In this document: piece by piece, positions 19,195 to 27,919 of the stretch
How the letters are laid out: each line of letters opens with the position of its first letter
Numbering within the stretch: position 1 is the stretch's first letter
Assembly: GCA_913060515.1 (NCBI GenBank)
Contig: CAJXRZ010000020.1
Coordinates: 23,081-87,080 of the forward strand
Source of the DNA: an uncultured Pseudomonadota bacterium
GTDB taxonomy: Bacteria > Myxococcota_A > UBA796 > CAJQPC01
DNA length: 64,000 nt
Direction of reading: 5' to 3'
Translations under genes and position numbers: made by a program
The notes under the pieces: model-generated
What the model was told of the DNA's origin: nothing
Database searches by the model: none
What the model saw: only the letters and a program-made list of their open reading frames with translations

Positions 19195-19203
19195 GGAGTC
19201 GTC

Positions 19204-20124
19204 TTGAAACGGCGAATCGCCGCTGGCCTTGTGGCCGCCGTACTGCTCCTGGGCCTTGCACCGCAGGGCGCAGCGCCCCATCCACTGGAGCGCACCCCGG
19301 CCTCCGTGGTGCAGGTCGCCATCGATCACCGCAACGAGCCCTTGGCCCAACGCATCGACGCGATCAGCGCCCTCTGGCTCGGCAAGCCCTACCAGCTTGG
19401 CCCATTGGGCGAAGGCCTGGGCGCGGAGACCGACAGCGATCCCATCACCCGCTACGACGTCTTTGACTGCCTGACCTATGTGGAAGAGGTCATGGCCCTT
19501 GCGATGGCTCCGGATCCCAGCCGCGCCCACGAGCTGCGCATGGCGATGCGCTACACCCAAGCGCCGGCGAACTACGAGAACCGGCGGCACTTCATGCTGG
19601 CCGAGTGGGTCCCCGGCACGGAGCAAGACGGCTGGATGCGCGACATCACCGCAGATCTGCCTGGTGCAGAGCCACGCAGCAAGTCGGTGACCTCGCAGAC
19701 ATGGGCCGGTTGGAAGAAGCGCAAGGGCTTTCCTCTCTCAGATGCGCGGCTCCCTGTGGGCACCATGGACTTCCACGTCCTCCCCCTCACTGTCACCAGT
19801 GAGACCCTGGAGGCGATTCCGGACGGCGCCGTGATCTTCACCGTGCGCGCCCTGCGGGACTACCTGCCCATCGCAATCAGTCATGTCGGAATCAAGGTGC
19901 CCGGGGACAAACCCACCATGCGGCACGCCAGCCGAATGGGCCAGCGCGTGGTCCGCGACGATGACTTGAACTGGTACGTCAAGCACCTGGGCACCTACAA
20001 GAACTGGCCTGGGGAAGGCCTGATCGTGATGGTGCCCGTCGAGTACGGCCCCACACCGGGTCACCTGGCCAGCATCCAAGCCAACCAGGCTGAGCCCGCC
20101 CTCTCAGCGGAAGAGCGCGATTAG
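19204..20124 (+). CDS. Exported DUF1460 protein (amidase-like cysteine hydrolase)
   Basis: This 306-residue protein starts at TTG 19204, directly after an AAGGAG site. The signal MKRRIAAGLVAAVLLLGLAP is normal, with basic residues. The DUF1460 fold is indicated by RIDAISALWLGKPYQLGPLG, DVFDCLTYVEEVMALAMA with the likely catalytic Cys, and ISHVGI with a His. DUF1460 proteins resemble NlpC/P60-type hydrolases and act on cell-wall peptides. Its 3' end overlaps the convergent mutase gene by 21 bases. Confidence 0.85.
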   Translation: MKRRIAAGLVAAVLLLGLAPQGAAPHPLERTPASVVQVAIDHRNEPLAQRIDAISALWLGKPYQLGPLGEGLGAETDSDPITRYDVFDCLTYVEEVMALAMAPDPSRAHELRMAMRYTQAPANYENRRHFMLAEWVPGTEQDGWMRDITADLPGAEPRSKSVTSQTWAGWKKRKGFPLSDARLPVGTMDFHVLPLTVTSETLEAIPDGAVIFTVRALRDYLPIAISHVGIKVPGDKPTMRHASRMGQRVVRDDDLNWYVKHLGTYKNWPGEGLIVMVPVEYGPTPGHLASIQANQAEPALSAEERD

Positions 20125-22227
20125 CTCCGAGCCACAGCTTGGGGACTCGCTGTCTACAAAGGCTGCGATGGCATCGGAGACCAAACCACGCGGGTCCTTT
20201 CCGTAGGACCCCAGCTCCGCATCCAACCAAGCATCCAGCCCAGTCTCGCCAGCGGAGAGCTTCTCGAGCAGCGCAGGGACCAGCTCTTGAGCCAAGTGCA
20301 GCTTCTGCTCCACCGGTACCAAGTCGCTCACCTTGAGGGCCCACCTTGGCAAGAAGAGATCCACTCTGCCGAGCATCAGGGTCGCAAAGTCCTCGGCCAG
20401 GGCCTGACAGGCTGCGTCGGTCGCCGGGATCTCCACGCCCAGGTCTCCGCCAGGGGACGTGCCCAGCTCGGCATAGACCTTGTTCTTGGGCTCGGTCCCG
20501 CTGGGGCGCAGGATGATTCGGCCACCCTCGAGCTCGAAGATCATCACGTTCCGCGAGCTGCGGTCCGTGTTGGAGACCAGCTTGCCCATGGGGCCCGACT
20601 CATCGAGCAGGTCCGTGAACTTGAGCACCTTGCGGCCTGCAACTTCAGTCGGCGGGTTCTGGCGAAAGCTGTCCTGGATGGCGTCGATCTGCCCCTTTCC
20701 GCTGGCCCCACGCATGACGGTCGAGATCAGACGATTGGAGACGTAGCCAACTTCGGTCCAGATCTGGTGCAGCAAGTCCACCAAGGTCTTGCCTTCTACC
20801 TTGAGCAGGCTGGCGGCCTCGGCCAGGAGCACGGCAGCGCCCGCAGCGTCCTTGTCCCGAATCTCCGAGGTCACAAGCACCCCGTGGGACTCCTCCACGC
20901 CGACCGTGTAGTCCAGAGCGCTGCCCTTGAGGTGTTGGTAGGAGCCGCTCTCCTCCAGGCAGCGCAAGGCCTCGGCGACGTACTTGAATCCAACGAGCAG
21001 GTCGCCGTGGAATTGAGCGCCCTTTGCCTGTGCCACCCGGTTCACCAGACTCGAGGTGACCAGGCTCTTCATCACGATCGGGTTGTCGGTCGGCGGCGAG
21101 GACAGAGCGACCCAGGCGGCCAGGGCCCCCATCTCATTTCCGTTGATAAAGCGCCAAGAACCTTGATGCTTGACCACCAGCCCCAATCGGTCAGCGTCTG
21201 GATCGCAGGCCATGACCAGGTCCGCACCTTCCGCTTCGGCCAAGGCCACCGCCCGGTCCATGCTCTGGCGCACTTCGGGGTTGGGGATGCCAAAGGGCAC
21301 GTTGGGGAAGCTGCCGTCGTGGGCGGCTTGGGTCGGCTCGAGGATGCAGTCAAAACCGGCCCCGCGCAGCACCGGAACCACCGTCGTATCCCCGGTTCCG
21401 TGCAGGGCTGTGAAGACCACCTTGGCCCCACGCGAGGCCACGCTGGGCGCCTGACGCGCCTGGGCGATGTTGGCGTCCAGGTAGGCTTGGCGAACCGCGG
21501 GATCCAGGATGCGAACCAGCCCCTGCTCCTTGGCCTGCAGCCAATCCATGCGCTCAACGGAGGTCACCGTGTTGACGATGTCCACCAGCTCCTCGTCGTA
21601 AGGCGGGATCTCCTGCCCACCCAGCTGGTTGTAGATCTTGGCGCCGTTGTCGTCGGGGGGGTTGTGGGAAGCGCTGACGTTCAGCCCACCCTTGGTGCCC
21701 AGGTGACGGATGGCGAAGGAGAGCTCAGGGGTGGAGATGAAGGAGTCGTCCCCACGGTCCAGCATGGTGCTCTGCACGCCATTGGCGGCGTAGACCCCGG
21801 CGGCCAGCTCGGCGAAGTCCCGGGAGGTGAAGCCCAAAACCGGATTCGGCACGTCCTTGGGGTAGAGCTTGCGCAGGTCCTGGTAGTGCCGCACGTCGTA
21901 GGCGATGACCACCGAGAGCTCGCCCTCGTGGCGCTGCCGCAGGTACTGGGCGTGTCCCTGGATGGAGCTTCCGATGGTGTAAGGGTTGATGCGGTTGGGA
22001 CCCACACCGATGGGGCCGCGGCGCCCACCCGTACCAAAGGGGATGATCTGGTAGAAGCTGTCCAAGAGCAGCTCCCAGCGTCGGTCCTGAATCAAGCGTG
22101 TGATCAAGGGCACGTAGTCGGCGGTGTTGGGGTCCTGCAGCCAGCGCTCCAGGTGCACCATGGCCGAGTCTACAAAGACCTGGGCCACGCCCAAGCTCCC
22201 AAAGCCTTGCCTGGCTTGGTTCAGCAT
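20104..22227 (-). CDS. Phosphohexomutase (phosphoglucomutase/phosphomannomutase family)
   Basis: This 707-residue enzyme interconverts hexose 1- and 6-phosphates. The phosphoserine loop is NVSASHNPPDDNGAK, the metal loop DPDADRLG, the sugar loop VGVEESHG, and the phosphate-binding loop RPSGTEPKNKVY. ATG 22227 has AAGGAGAG upstream. It is longer than the usual 450-580 residues, with an extra N-terminal helical segment of about 70 and a C-terminal extension of about 90. It is last in a minus-strand run of lipoprotein genes. Specificity (glucose, mannose or pentose) cannot be decided from sequence. Confidence 0.92.
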   Translation of the reverse strand: MLNQARQGFGSLGVAQVFVDSAMVHLERWLQDPNTADYVPLITRLIQDRRWELLLDSFYQIIPFGTGGRRGPIGVGPNRINPYTIGSSIQGHAQYLRQRHEGELSVVIAYDVRHYQDLRKLYPKDVPNPVLGFTSRDFAELAAGVYAANGVQSTMLDRGDDSFISTPELSFAIRHLGTKGGLNVSASHNPPDDNGAKIYNQLGGQEIPPYDEELVDIVNTVTSVERMDWLQAKEQGLVRILDPAVRQAYLDANIAQARQAPSVASRGAKVVFTALHGTGDTTVVPVLRGAGFDCILEPTQAAHDGSFPNVPFGIPNPEVRQSMDRAVALAEAEGADLVMACDPDADRLGLVVKHQGSWRFINGNEMGALAAWVALSSPPTDNPIVMKSLVTSSLVNRVAQAKGAQFHGDLLVGFKYVAEALRCLEESGSYQHLKGSALDYTVGVEESHGVLVTSEIRDKDAAGAAVLLAEAASLLKVEGKTLVDLLHQIWTEVGYVSNRLISTVMRGASGKGQIDAIQDSFRQNPPTEVAGRKVLKFTDLLDESGPMGKLVSNTDRSSRNVMIFELEGGRIILRPSGTEPKNKVYAELGTSPGGDLGVEIPATDAACQALAEDFATLMLGRVDLFLPRWALKVSDLVPVEQKLHLAQELVPALLEKLSAGETGLDAWLDAELGSYGKDPRGLVSDAIAAFVDSESPSCGSELIALFR

Positions 22228-22270
22228 CCGCTCTCCTTGCCCGCTGGGGGCTTGTCTATTTGAGGGGATC

Positions 22271-23878
22271 CTACTCCCCAATGATCTCCGTGCGCAGGCC
22301 GCTCACCGCGACCGCGTTGCTCTGCGTCCAGGTCGGGACCACACCCACCGCGCCCAGGATGTCCTGGTAGTGGCGCGAATCTGCGTGGATGGCGAGCACG
22401 TCCCACTGGGTCTTTCCAAAGCTCAGGCCTAGTTCACCGGAGAGAACCGCGCTCTGCTCACCAGGGGGCATCAGGACCTCACGCATGCCCCCATTGCCGC
22501 TTTCAATCAGAGCCCGGACGTACACAGCCTCCGGGTCGGTGCTCAGCGAGAAGGCCCCACTGCCACTCAGACCACCATGGCTCGGCGCTTGAACCCAATC
22601 GGGCAGCTCAGCCTGACCTGAGAGGACGGGAGCCATGGTCATCGAGCGTCCAGCCCCGCTGCCAGCTCCACCGCTCTCGTGCCACGCGACCACCACTTGA
22701 TCTTCGGCGCCTTCAGGCGACGGGATGCGAACCTGGGTGCTGCCTGTCGCCAAACCCTGGAGCAGCCAGCCGCTCTCGCTGCCGCCAAAGAGCAGTACCA
22801 AACTGCTCTCTGTCGCCTCAGGGAGGGTGACCCAGACCTGGCTCTCCACCACCGTGGAAGGGGTGAGCGTCAGGCTGCCATCGCTGTCGGTCTTCGCGCT
22901 GGCGTCCAAGCGCATGCTCGGCTCCCAGGCCTCTAGGAGCGCGCCGATCTCTCCGAAGCTCTGGATACCTGAGGAGAGCTCGGAGATGGGCAGGGTGCCT
23001 GCCAGCGTCCACACTTGGGTCTGCGCATGTCCGCTGGCCAAGGCCACCTGGGCCGCATGCTCATCGATGGCCAAGTTCTCCGGGAGCTCCGCTTGGGCAC
23101 CGAAGATGCTGACGGCGCGGTTGGGCCGGATCAGATCCAGCTCTGAGACGAGCACCGGCGAGGCACCCAAGGCGGTGCCCGACAAGCTGAGCCTCAGCTC
23201 ATCGGGGTCGGCCTCGTCCAAGGCCGAGAAGTCCACCGTGGCGTTCAACTCCGCAGGCGGAGAGAGCTCGTCGACGTGAGAGAGCGTGACGTAGATGCGA
23301 CGGGAGACCACCCCAAAGACCGTCACAGGAACAAAGTCTGGGTCCTGGGCAAAGACGGTCAGCGACTGGGGACCGCCAGACTCTGTGGTCAGGGCGATCT
23401 CGCCATTGGAGTCGGTCGTCAGCTTCTCCCCCTGCCAGATCACCCGGGCCCCGGGCACAGCCTGGGCGTCTTGGGAGACCACCTGCAGGTGCAGAGTGTG
23501 GCTGTCCTCAACCTCAATGAGCGACTCCCCGACCACGCCATCCACTTCAGCTCTGACCACAACGCTGCCAGCCTGAAGCGCGCTGATACGCAGTCCCTCG
23601 ACGGACAAGGCCGCATCCGAGCTGCTCAGCTCTAAGCTCTTGAGCCCCTCGCGGTGACCATCGCTGTAGACACCCACGGCACGCAGCGTGAGCTCCGCTC
23701 CAGGCTCCACTGTGATGCGCGCTGGATGGAGCTCAATGCTCTCCAGGAACACTTCTTGAGCTGTGTCCACCCACTCGGTGTCCACTTGGCCGGAGTCCTG
23801 GGTGCTGTCCGTGACTGCGTCCTTGTCACTGCACGCAAGGGGGACAATCAGTCCGAAAAACGCAAGCCCAACACCCAT
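22271..23878 (-). CDS. Lipoprotein with bacterial Ig-like (Big2-type) domain
   Basis: This 535-residue protein has the signal MGVGLAFFGLIVPLAC with lipobox PLAC. An acidic DST-rich linker (DSTQDSGQVDTEWVDTAQE) follows. Then comes a Big2-like domain (ITVEPGAELTLRAVGVYSDG) and a carboxypeptidase-regulatory-like beta domain (VPGARVIWQGEKLTTDSNGE). The remainder is beta-rich and of no recognised family. A strong GGGGAGGGAGC site precedes ATG 23878. It overlaps the lipoprotein gene upstream by 31 bases. It is likely at the outer membrane surface. Confidence 0.75.
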   Translation of the reverse strand: MGVGLAFFGLIVPLACSDKDAVTDSTQDSGQVDTEWVDTAQEVFLESIELHPARITVEPGAELTLRAVGVYSDGHREGLKSLELSSSDAALSVEGLRISALQAGSVVVRAEVDGVVGESLIEVEDSHTLHLQVVSQDAQAVPGARVIWQGEKLTTDSNGEIALTTESGGPQSLTVFAQDPDFVPVTVFGVVSRRIYVTLSHVDELSPPAELNATVDFSALDEADPDELRLSLSGTALGASPVLVSELDLIRPNRAVSIFGAQAELPENLAIDEHAAQVALASGHAQTQVWTLAGTLPISELSSGIQSFGEIGALLEAWEPSMRLDASAKTDSDGSLTLTPSTVVESQVWVTLPEATESSLVLLFGGSESGWLLQGLATGSTQVRIPSPEGAEDQVVVAWHESGGAGSGAGRSMTMAPVLSGQAELPDWVQAPSHGGLSGSGAFSLSTDPEAVYVRALIESGNGGMREVLMPPGEQSAVLSGELGLSFGKTQWDVLAIHADSRHYQDILGAVGVVPTWTQSNAVAVSGLRTEIIGE

Positions 23879-24267
23879 GCTCCCTCCCCGGAAGAGAATC
23901 GCCCATCGCTCTGGCAAGGCAGACACGGCGGCAGGCCACTGTCTTCCTGCTCCTCACCGGCCGCCAAGCAATCCAGCTGCTCACCGAAGGCTTGGTCCTG
24001 ATCCACCAGACCCTGCCACTGCATCAGGACGCCCTGGTCCGAGATGGCCTCGACCGTGACCAGAGGCGCATTCAGTTCTGGAGGGAGTCCTGTCAGGGCG
24101 TAGAGCCCGTCGAAGCGCGCCCCAAAGGCTTGACTCCCCGAATCCTGAACGCAGATACGCACCCGCTCGGAGGCGTCAGGGACGCGTCCAGGCAGCTCCA
24201 GCAGCCGGTCTACGGGGCGGTAGTCGGTTTGACCACAGCCCAGCAGCGCCAGGACTACTCCTCCCAC
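23848..24267 (-). CDS. Small lipoprotein of unknown function
   Basis: This 139-residue protein starts at GTG 24267. An in-frame stop immediately upstream rules out a longer start. MGGVVLALLGC is an 11-residue lipoprotein signal without a basic residue. Four later Cys (including CLPC) suggest disulphides or metal binding. It overlaps both neighbours, by 13 and 31 bases, so coupling is likely. No family is recognised. Confidence 0.65.
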   Translation of the reverse strand: MGGVVLALLGCGQTDYRPVDRLLELPGRVPDASERVRICVQDSGSQAFGARFDGLYALTGLPPELNAPLVTVEAISDQGVLMQWQGLVDQDQAFGEQLDCLAAGEEQEDSGLPPCLPCQSDGRFSSGEGAWVLGLRFSD

Positions 24268-24968
24268 TCAGCCTTGGCCAAGATCCACTTGTCCGTCTCA
24301 CCGCTGAGCTGGAACCAGCTCAAGCCGTAGCGAGGCGCGGTCCAGAACTCACCGGAGACAGGGGAGCCTGCGCTCATGTCGCCGTCGCCGTCGTCCAAGA
24401 CGATGTGCAGGCAGGTCCAAGTGTTCTCGCCACCGACCCAGTCGTTGGCGCAGGCCTCGGTGCCCTCGAAGGTGGAGGTCCACGTGGTGCCACCGGTCTC
24501 GGTGACGATGCTCTCGCCTGGGACCATGCGGCGATCCGCGATCTGGATGGGTGGATCAAAGACCAGGCTGCTGGCCTCGTCGCCCTCTTCCTCGGTGGAG
24601 TCGGCGGTGTCTCCGCTGTCGCCGGAGTCTCCGGTGTCAACCTCCTCCACGGGGTCGGCGTAGAAGGTGTAGCCGTAGATGCGTACGCCGGTGATGGGGT
24701 CGCTGGCCCAGTCGATGCTGTAGAGCAGCGTGGAGGGCTGGTTGTTGTTTGGATCGGTCTGCCAGTACTCCAGTGTCTTGATGAGCACTTCGTCTTCAGT
24801 CCGCTCCGAAGCCATCTCAACGTAGAGCTTGTGATCCTCCGCTGGGTTCGTGTAGAGCCAGTCACGGGCCGAGCCGTCCAGCGGAAAATGGTCCACCATG
24901 TCGTAGCCCGCGTATCCGGGGCCTTCGCTGGTGCAGCCGGTCAAGGCGATCAAGAGGCTGATGTGCAT
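24255..24968 (-). CDS. Lipoprotein with DSGDTD-type linker
   Basis: This 237-residue protein has the signal MHISLLIALTGC (lipobox LTGC). In the middle is an acidic low-complexity stretch (DTGDSGDSGDTADSTEEEGD) of the kind common in myxobacterial surface lipoproteins. Beta-rich parts flank it. GGAGGAGAC before ATG 24968 supports the start. It is first in the minus-strand run of three lipoproteins plus the mutase. The function is unknown. Confidence 0.7.
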   Translation of the reverse strand: MHISLLIALTGCTSEGPGYAGYDMVDHFPLDGSARDWLYTNPAEDHKLYVEMASERTEDEVLIKTLEYWQTDPNNNQPSTLLYSIDWASDPITGVRIYGYTFYADPVEEVDTGDSGDSGDTADSTEEEGDEASSLVFDPPIQIADRRMVPGESIVTETGGTTWTSTFEGTEACANDWVGGENTWTCLHIVLDDGDGDMSAGSPVSGEFWTAPRYGLSWFQLSGETDKWILAKAEWEE

Positions 24969-25045
24969 GTCTCCTCCAGGAGCGTGCTAGAAGTCTGTCG
25001 GCTACACAAGTAGCACCGCTGAGAGGCGAGGAGCAAGCCAAGACC

Positions 25046-25687
25046 ATGACCACAGGCCCCCTCAGCCAAAGGGACATCCGCGCGATCACCTTTGACGTAG
25101 ACGGCACCCTCTACGACTTGAAGCGGCAAAAGCTGCGTTTGGCGCCCTATTTGCTGCGTCATCCCCTGATTTTGTCCCGCTACAACCAAGTCGTCGACAG
25201 CATGCGCCACGAGAAGCACCGAGACATGCGCGGCGCCATCTGCGCACGCCTTGGCGAGCAGGTCGGCACCACGCCCCTACGCGTCAAACAGGTGGTCGAC
25301 GGCGTCATTCATGGCGCTTGGCCCGCCGGATTTAGCAAACGCACCCCCTGGCCTGAGATGGCCAAGGTGCTCGCCAAGCTCGATTCAGCAGGTCTGCCCC
25401 GCGCCATCGTCTCCGACTACTCCAGCACTCTCAAGCTGGAGCGAATGGGCTTGGACCAGGGCTGGGCGGCGGTGATCGACTGTGAACGCCTGGGCGCTAT
25501 GAAGCCCCACCCTGACGGAATCTTGGCGGCAGCCGAGCAGATGGGCGTCGCCCCCGAACACATCCTGCACATCGGCGACCGCCCTGAGCTGGACGAGAAG
25601 ATGGCCCACGCCGCAGGAGCGCACTGCGTGATCTTGGGCCGCGACCTGCGCCGCATGCGCGAGCTTCCGGAGATGCTGCTGAAATGA
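25046..25687 (+). CDS. HAD-superfamily hydrolase
   Basis: The protein has 213 residues with all four HAD motifs: FDVDGTLYDL (nucleophile Asp), IVSDYSS, the Lys in GAMKPHPDG, and GDRPELDEKMA. The cap is helical. It is a cytoplasmic phosphatase of unknown substrate. It overlaps the next gene by four bases (ATGA). Confidence 0.9.
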   Translation: MTTGPLSQRDIRAITFDVDGTLYDLKRQKLRLAPYLLRHPLILSRYNQVVDSMRHEKHRDMRGAICARLGEQVGTTPLRVKQVVDGVIHGAWPAGFSKRTPWPEMAKVLAKLDSAGLPRAIVSDYSSTLKLERMGLDQGWAAVIDCERLGAMKPHPDGILAAAEQMGVAPEHILHIGDRPELDEKMAHAAGAHCVILGRDLRRMRELPEMLLK

Positions 25688-26199
25688 GTGATCCCTTCCG
25701 CAACCTTGGCGCCCTGTACCAAAAGGTCCAGGTCCACTCCGATCGCGTCATGGACACCTACGCCGGCAAGTTCAAGTGCCGAAAGGGCTGCAGCGACTGC
25801 TGCTCCAGCGACCGTAGCGTGAGCGCGGTGGAGTACGCCAACGTGGCGCGGGTGCTCGCGGAGCTGCCGGAGAAGAAGCTGGCCCGCCTCAAGAGCCAAC
25901 CCCGCTCCAAGAAGCGCTGCTCAATGCTCCTGGACGGCAACTGCGCCGTCTACGAGGCCAGACCCTTGATCTGTCGCGGCCACGGCCTTCCACTGGTCCT
26001 GGAGCGCTCCAAGGGCCGGCAGATGGTGGACGTCTGTCCACTGAATTTCACCGACGGATCCTTGGCCACGGTTCCCCGGGAAGACCTGCTGGCCCAGGGC
26101 ACGGTGGACAGCATTCTGGTGGCAGTAAATGCGCTGTACTGCCAGGAAGAAGGCGGCGATCCACGGAAGCGCAGACAGGTGGCCGAGCTCTTGGAGTAG
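25684..26199 (+). CDS. YkgJ-family cysteine-cluster protein
   Basis: This 171-residue protein has the cluster FKCRKGCSDCC near residue 32 and further Cys in GNCAVYEARPLICRGHG and VDVCPLNF. That arrangement defines the YkgJ (CxxCxxCC) family, thought to bind zinc or an Fe-S cluster. It is cytoplasmic and coupled to the HAD gene by an ATGA overlap. The molecular role is unknown. Confidence 0.88.
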   Translation: MSDPFRNLGALYQKVQVHSDRVMDTYAGKFKCRKGCSDCCSSDRSVSAVEYANVARVLAELPEKKLARLKSQPRSKKRCSMLLDGNCAVYEARPLICRGHGLPLVLERSKGRQMVDVCPLNFTDGSLATVPREDLLAQGTVDSILVAVNALYCQEEGGDPRKRRQVAELLE

Positions 26200-26350
26200 T
26201 TTCTGCACTTTTTTGCTAAACGTCAGATTCAAGGGGCCGAGAAGAGATTTAGGCGAGCTGGGTGATCCCCCCTCATGGGGCCGCTCCTTCCTTCCGATTC
26301 AAGGTGTGTCAGCCGGACGAAACCGGCGGCAACCAAGGAAGGAGAAGGTC

Positions 26351-26947
26351 ATGAAACGCGTTCTGAGCACGGTGGTTCCGGCCATCATGGTTCTGCCCAT
26401 GTTGGTCGCTTGCGGCGAGGTTGAAATCCCCTTTGTGGCCCCGGTGGCCCTGGAGATTCCTGACCTGACTCAGGCCGACGCCGACGGCATCATCCGCCAC
26501 ACAGAAGCCAGCGAGATGAAGAGCCTGGACGACCTGCGCGCCGAGGTGCCCGCCGAGATGGCCGACATCCGCGACTTCACCCTGACAGGCATGGCGCTCC
26601 GAGACCCCCAGATGATGGTCTACCGCGAGGGCCCCAACGGCGAAGGCGAGGTGGTCCAGGAGACCATGCTGCTCGCCGACATGGTCCAGGAAGTGCGTGT
26701 CTTCATCTCCACCGACCAAGAGCGCAGCGACGACGACATCCTGCTGGCCGTGCTCTCGGACTTCAGCCCGGACGACGAGCTCCACGAGGCTGTGGTCACC
26801 GAGGCCGCCCAGATGTCCCGCTACGAGGAGGGCGGCTTTGCCCTCATCACCGAGGCGGACTTCCTGGAAGTGCCCCCAACGGCCATGACCATTGAGATGA
26901 CCTTGCGCGGACTTGCGCTGGTCGATGCGGTGGGCAGCAACGAGTAG
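26351..26947 (+). CDS. Lipoprotein of unknown function
   Basis: This 198-residue protein has a conventional lipoprotein signal (MKRVLSTVVPAIMVLPMLVAC). An AAGGAAGGAGAAGG stretch precedes ATG 26351. The mature protein is acidic, with a regular alpha/beta pattern and no recognised motif. A terminator follows directly, and about 150 bases lie upstream, so it is probably a single-gene transcript. Confidence 0.75.
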   Translation: MKRVLSTVVPAIMVLPMLVACGEVEIPFVAPVALEIPDLTQADADGIIRHTEASEMKSLDDLRAEVPAEMADIRDFTLTGMALRDPQMMVYREGPNGEGEVVQETMLLADMVQEVRVFISTDQERSDDDILLAVLSDFSPDDELHEAVVTEAAQMSRYEEGGFALITEADFLEVPPTAMTIEMTLRGLALVDAVGSNE

Positions 26948-26951
26948 CCCA

Positions 26952-26980
26952 ACCGCGGACAGGGAGTCTGCGGTGTTTTT
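26952..26980 (+). terminator. Rho-independent terminator
   Basis: An eight-pair stem (26952-26959 with 26967-26974, one G-T pair), a seven-base loop and five T residues follow five bases after the lipoprotein stop. Confidence 0.75.
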
Positions 26981-27010
26981 CTCCTCCTCACCGCAGAGTT
27001 CTTCGGAGGC

Positions 27011-27062
27011 CCCTGCTTGCAGGGCTCTTCAGCCCCGAGACCACCCGCGAAGGGTCTCGGGG
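27011..27062 (-). terminator. Two hairpins in the convergent gap, likely terminator for ferredoxin
   Basis: A six-pair hairpin with a TT loop (27011-27024) and a perfect ten-pair hairpin (27033-27042 with 27053-27062) lie between convergent genes. Neither has a T-tract on either strand. They could stop or stabilise the ferredoxin transcript. Confidence 0.4.
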
Positions 27063-27109
27063 TCCCCCCGGATGCACCCAACAGGGTCACAGACAGAACT
27101 TGGAGGAAA

Positions 27110-27394
27110 CTACATTTCGCCCGGATCAAGCAGGAGCGTCGCATCTCCAACCACGCAGGCCTGGCAGCCCAAGCGCTGGTCTTCTCGGTCCAGGAATGGC
27201 GGCTCGATCTCTTCCATCTTGGAGAGCGTTCCATCGAGCACGCGCACCCTACAGGTGTTGCACGCTGCAAAACCGCCACAGGCCGCGACCATCTCGATGT
27301 CGTGGTCCAGACAGACCTCGTAGACGGTCTCCCCTAAGGGCGCCTCTACGCTGCGGTCTCCATCGTCGAGGCCGCGAAAGTGCAGTGTGGGCAT
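27110..27394 (-). CDS. [2Fe-2S] ferredoxin
   Basis: This 94-residue protein has cluster ligands in AACGGFAACNTCRVRV (C-x5-C-x2-C) and a fourth in the LGCQAC region. This is the pattern of adrenodoxin/Isc-type ferredoxins. It carries electrons in the cytoplasm. It is next to an A-type Fe-S carrier gene on the same strand 59 bases away, so a role in Fe-S assembly is plausible. Confidence 0.9.
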   Translation of the reverse strand: MPTLHFRGLDDGDRSVEAPLGETVYEVCLDHDIEMVAACGGFAACNTCRVRVLDGTLSKMEEIEPPFLDREDQRLGCQACVVGDATLLLDPGEM

Positions 27395-27453
27395 GAACTG
27401 GCTCGCTCTGAGCTGGTCATGAGGGCGCCTATCTCAGGGCCCTCTTGAGAGAC

Positions 27454-27825
27454 TCAGTAGGCTGAGGCGCCGGCGCTGCCCATCTTGTCGTCGATGTCGA
27501 AGCTCTCGCCGCAACCACAAGCGCGCTTGGCGTTGGGGTTCTTGATCTTGAAGCCGGCCTCCATCAAGGAGTCCTCAAAGTCGATGACCGTGCCGCTCAA
27601 GTAGTCACGCTTGAAGGCGCCCACGAGCACGCGCACTTCTTCGTAGGCGTACTCGGTGTCGTCCTCGAGCTCAGGGCCTTCGACGAACTCCAGCTGGTAG
27701 CTGTAGCCACTGCAGCCGCCGCCACGGATGGCCAGACGCAAGGCATAGCCCTCCATCTCGTTCTCCTTGAGGAGGCTGTGGATCTGAGTGATGGCCGCGG
27801 GGCTGAGGGTCACGGGGTGAGACAT
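27454..27825 (-). CDS. A-type iron-sulfur carrier (IscA/ErpA family)
   Basis: This 123-residue protein has the conserved Cys in IRGGGCSGYSYQLEF and the C-terminal pair in KRACGCGESFDI, the three ligands of A-type carriers. It hands Fe-S clusters to target enzymes. The C-terminal tail (DDKMGSAGASAY) is longer than usual. The erpA and iscA subtypes cannot be told apart here. It is divergent from trpE across about 95 bases. Confidence 0.92.
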   Translation of the reverse strand: MSHPVTLSPAAITQIHSLLKENEMEGYALRLAIRGGGCSGYSYQLEFVEGPELEDDTEYAYEEVRVLVGAFKRDYLSGTVIDFEDSLMEAGFKIKNPNAKRACGCGESFDIDDKMGSAGASAY

Positions 27826-27919
27826 GGGTGCTCTCCAGAGCTGCTGACCCCCATAGTATGCGCGGCTCCAAGGATCGCAAGTTAGGACTGGCGGCCCTCA
27901 GCGAGGTCAGCCCCACCAA

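Noticed and set aside
20287..22263. Plus-strand open frame of 658 codons
   Set aside because: It is antisense to the phosphohexomutase gene, which has all four active-site loops.
24598..24660. Short tandem repeat or CRISPR-like array
   Set aside because: It is codon-level repetition of Asp/Ser/Gly/Thr codons in a lipoprotein linker, with no spacers.
27826..27919. Trp attenuator or leader peptide before trpE
   Set aside because: No short frame with clustered Trp codons and no alternative hairpins with a T-tract are visible.
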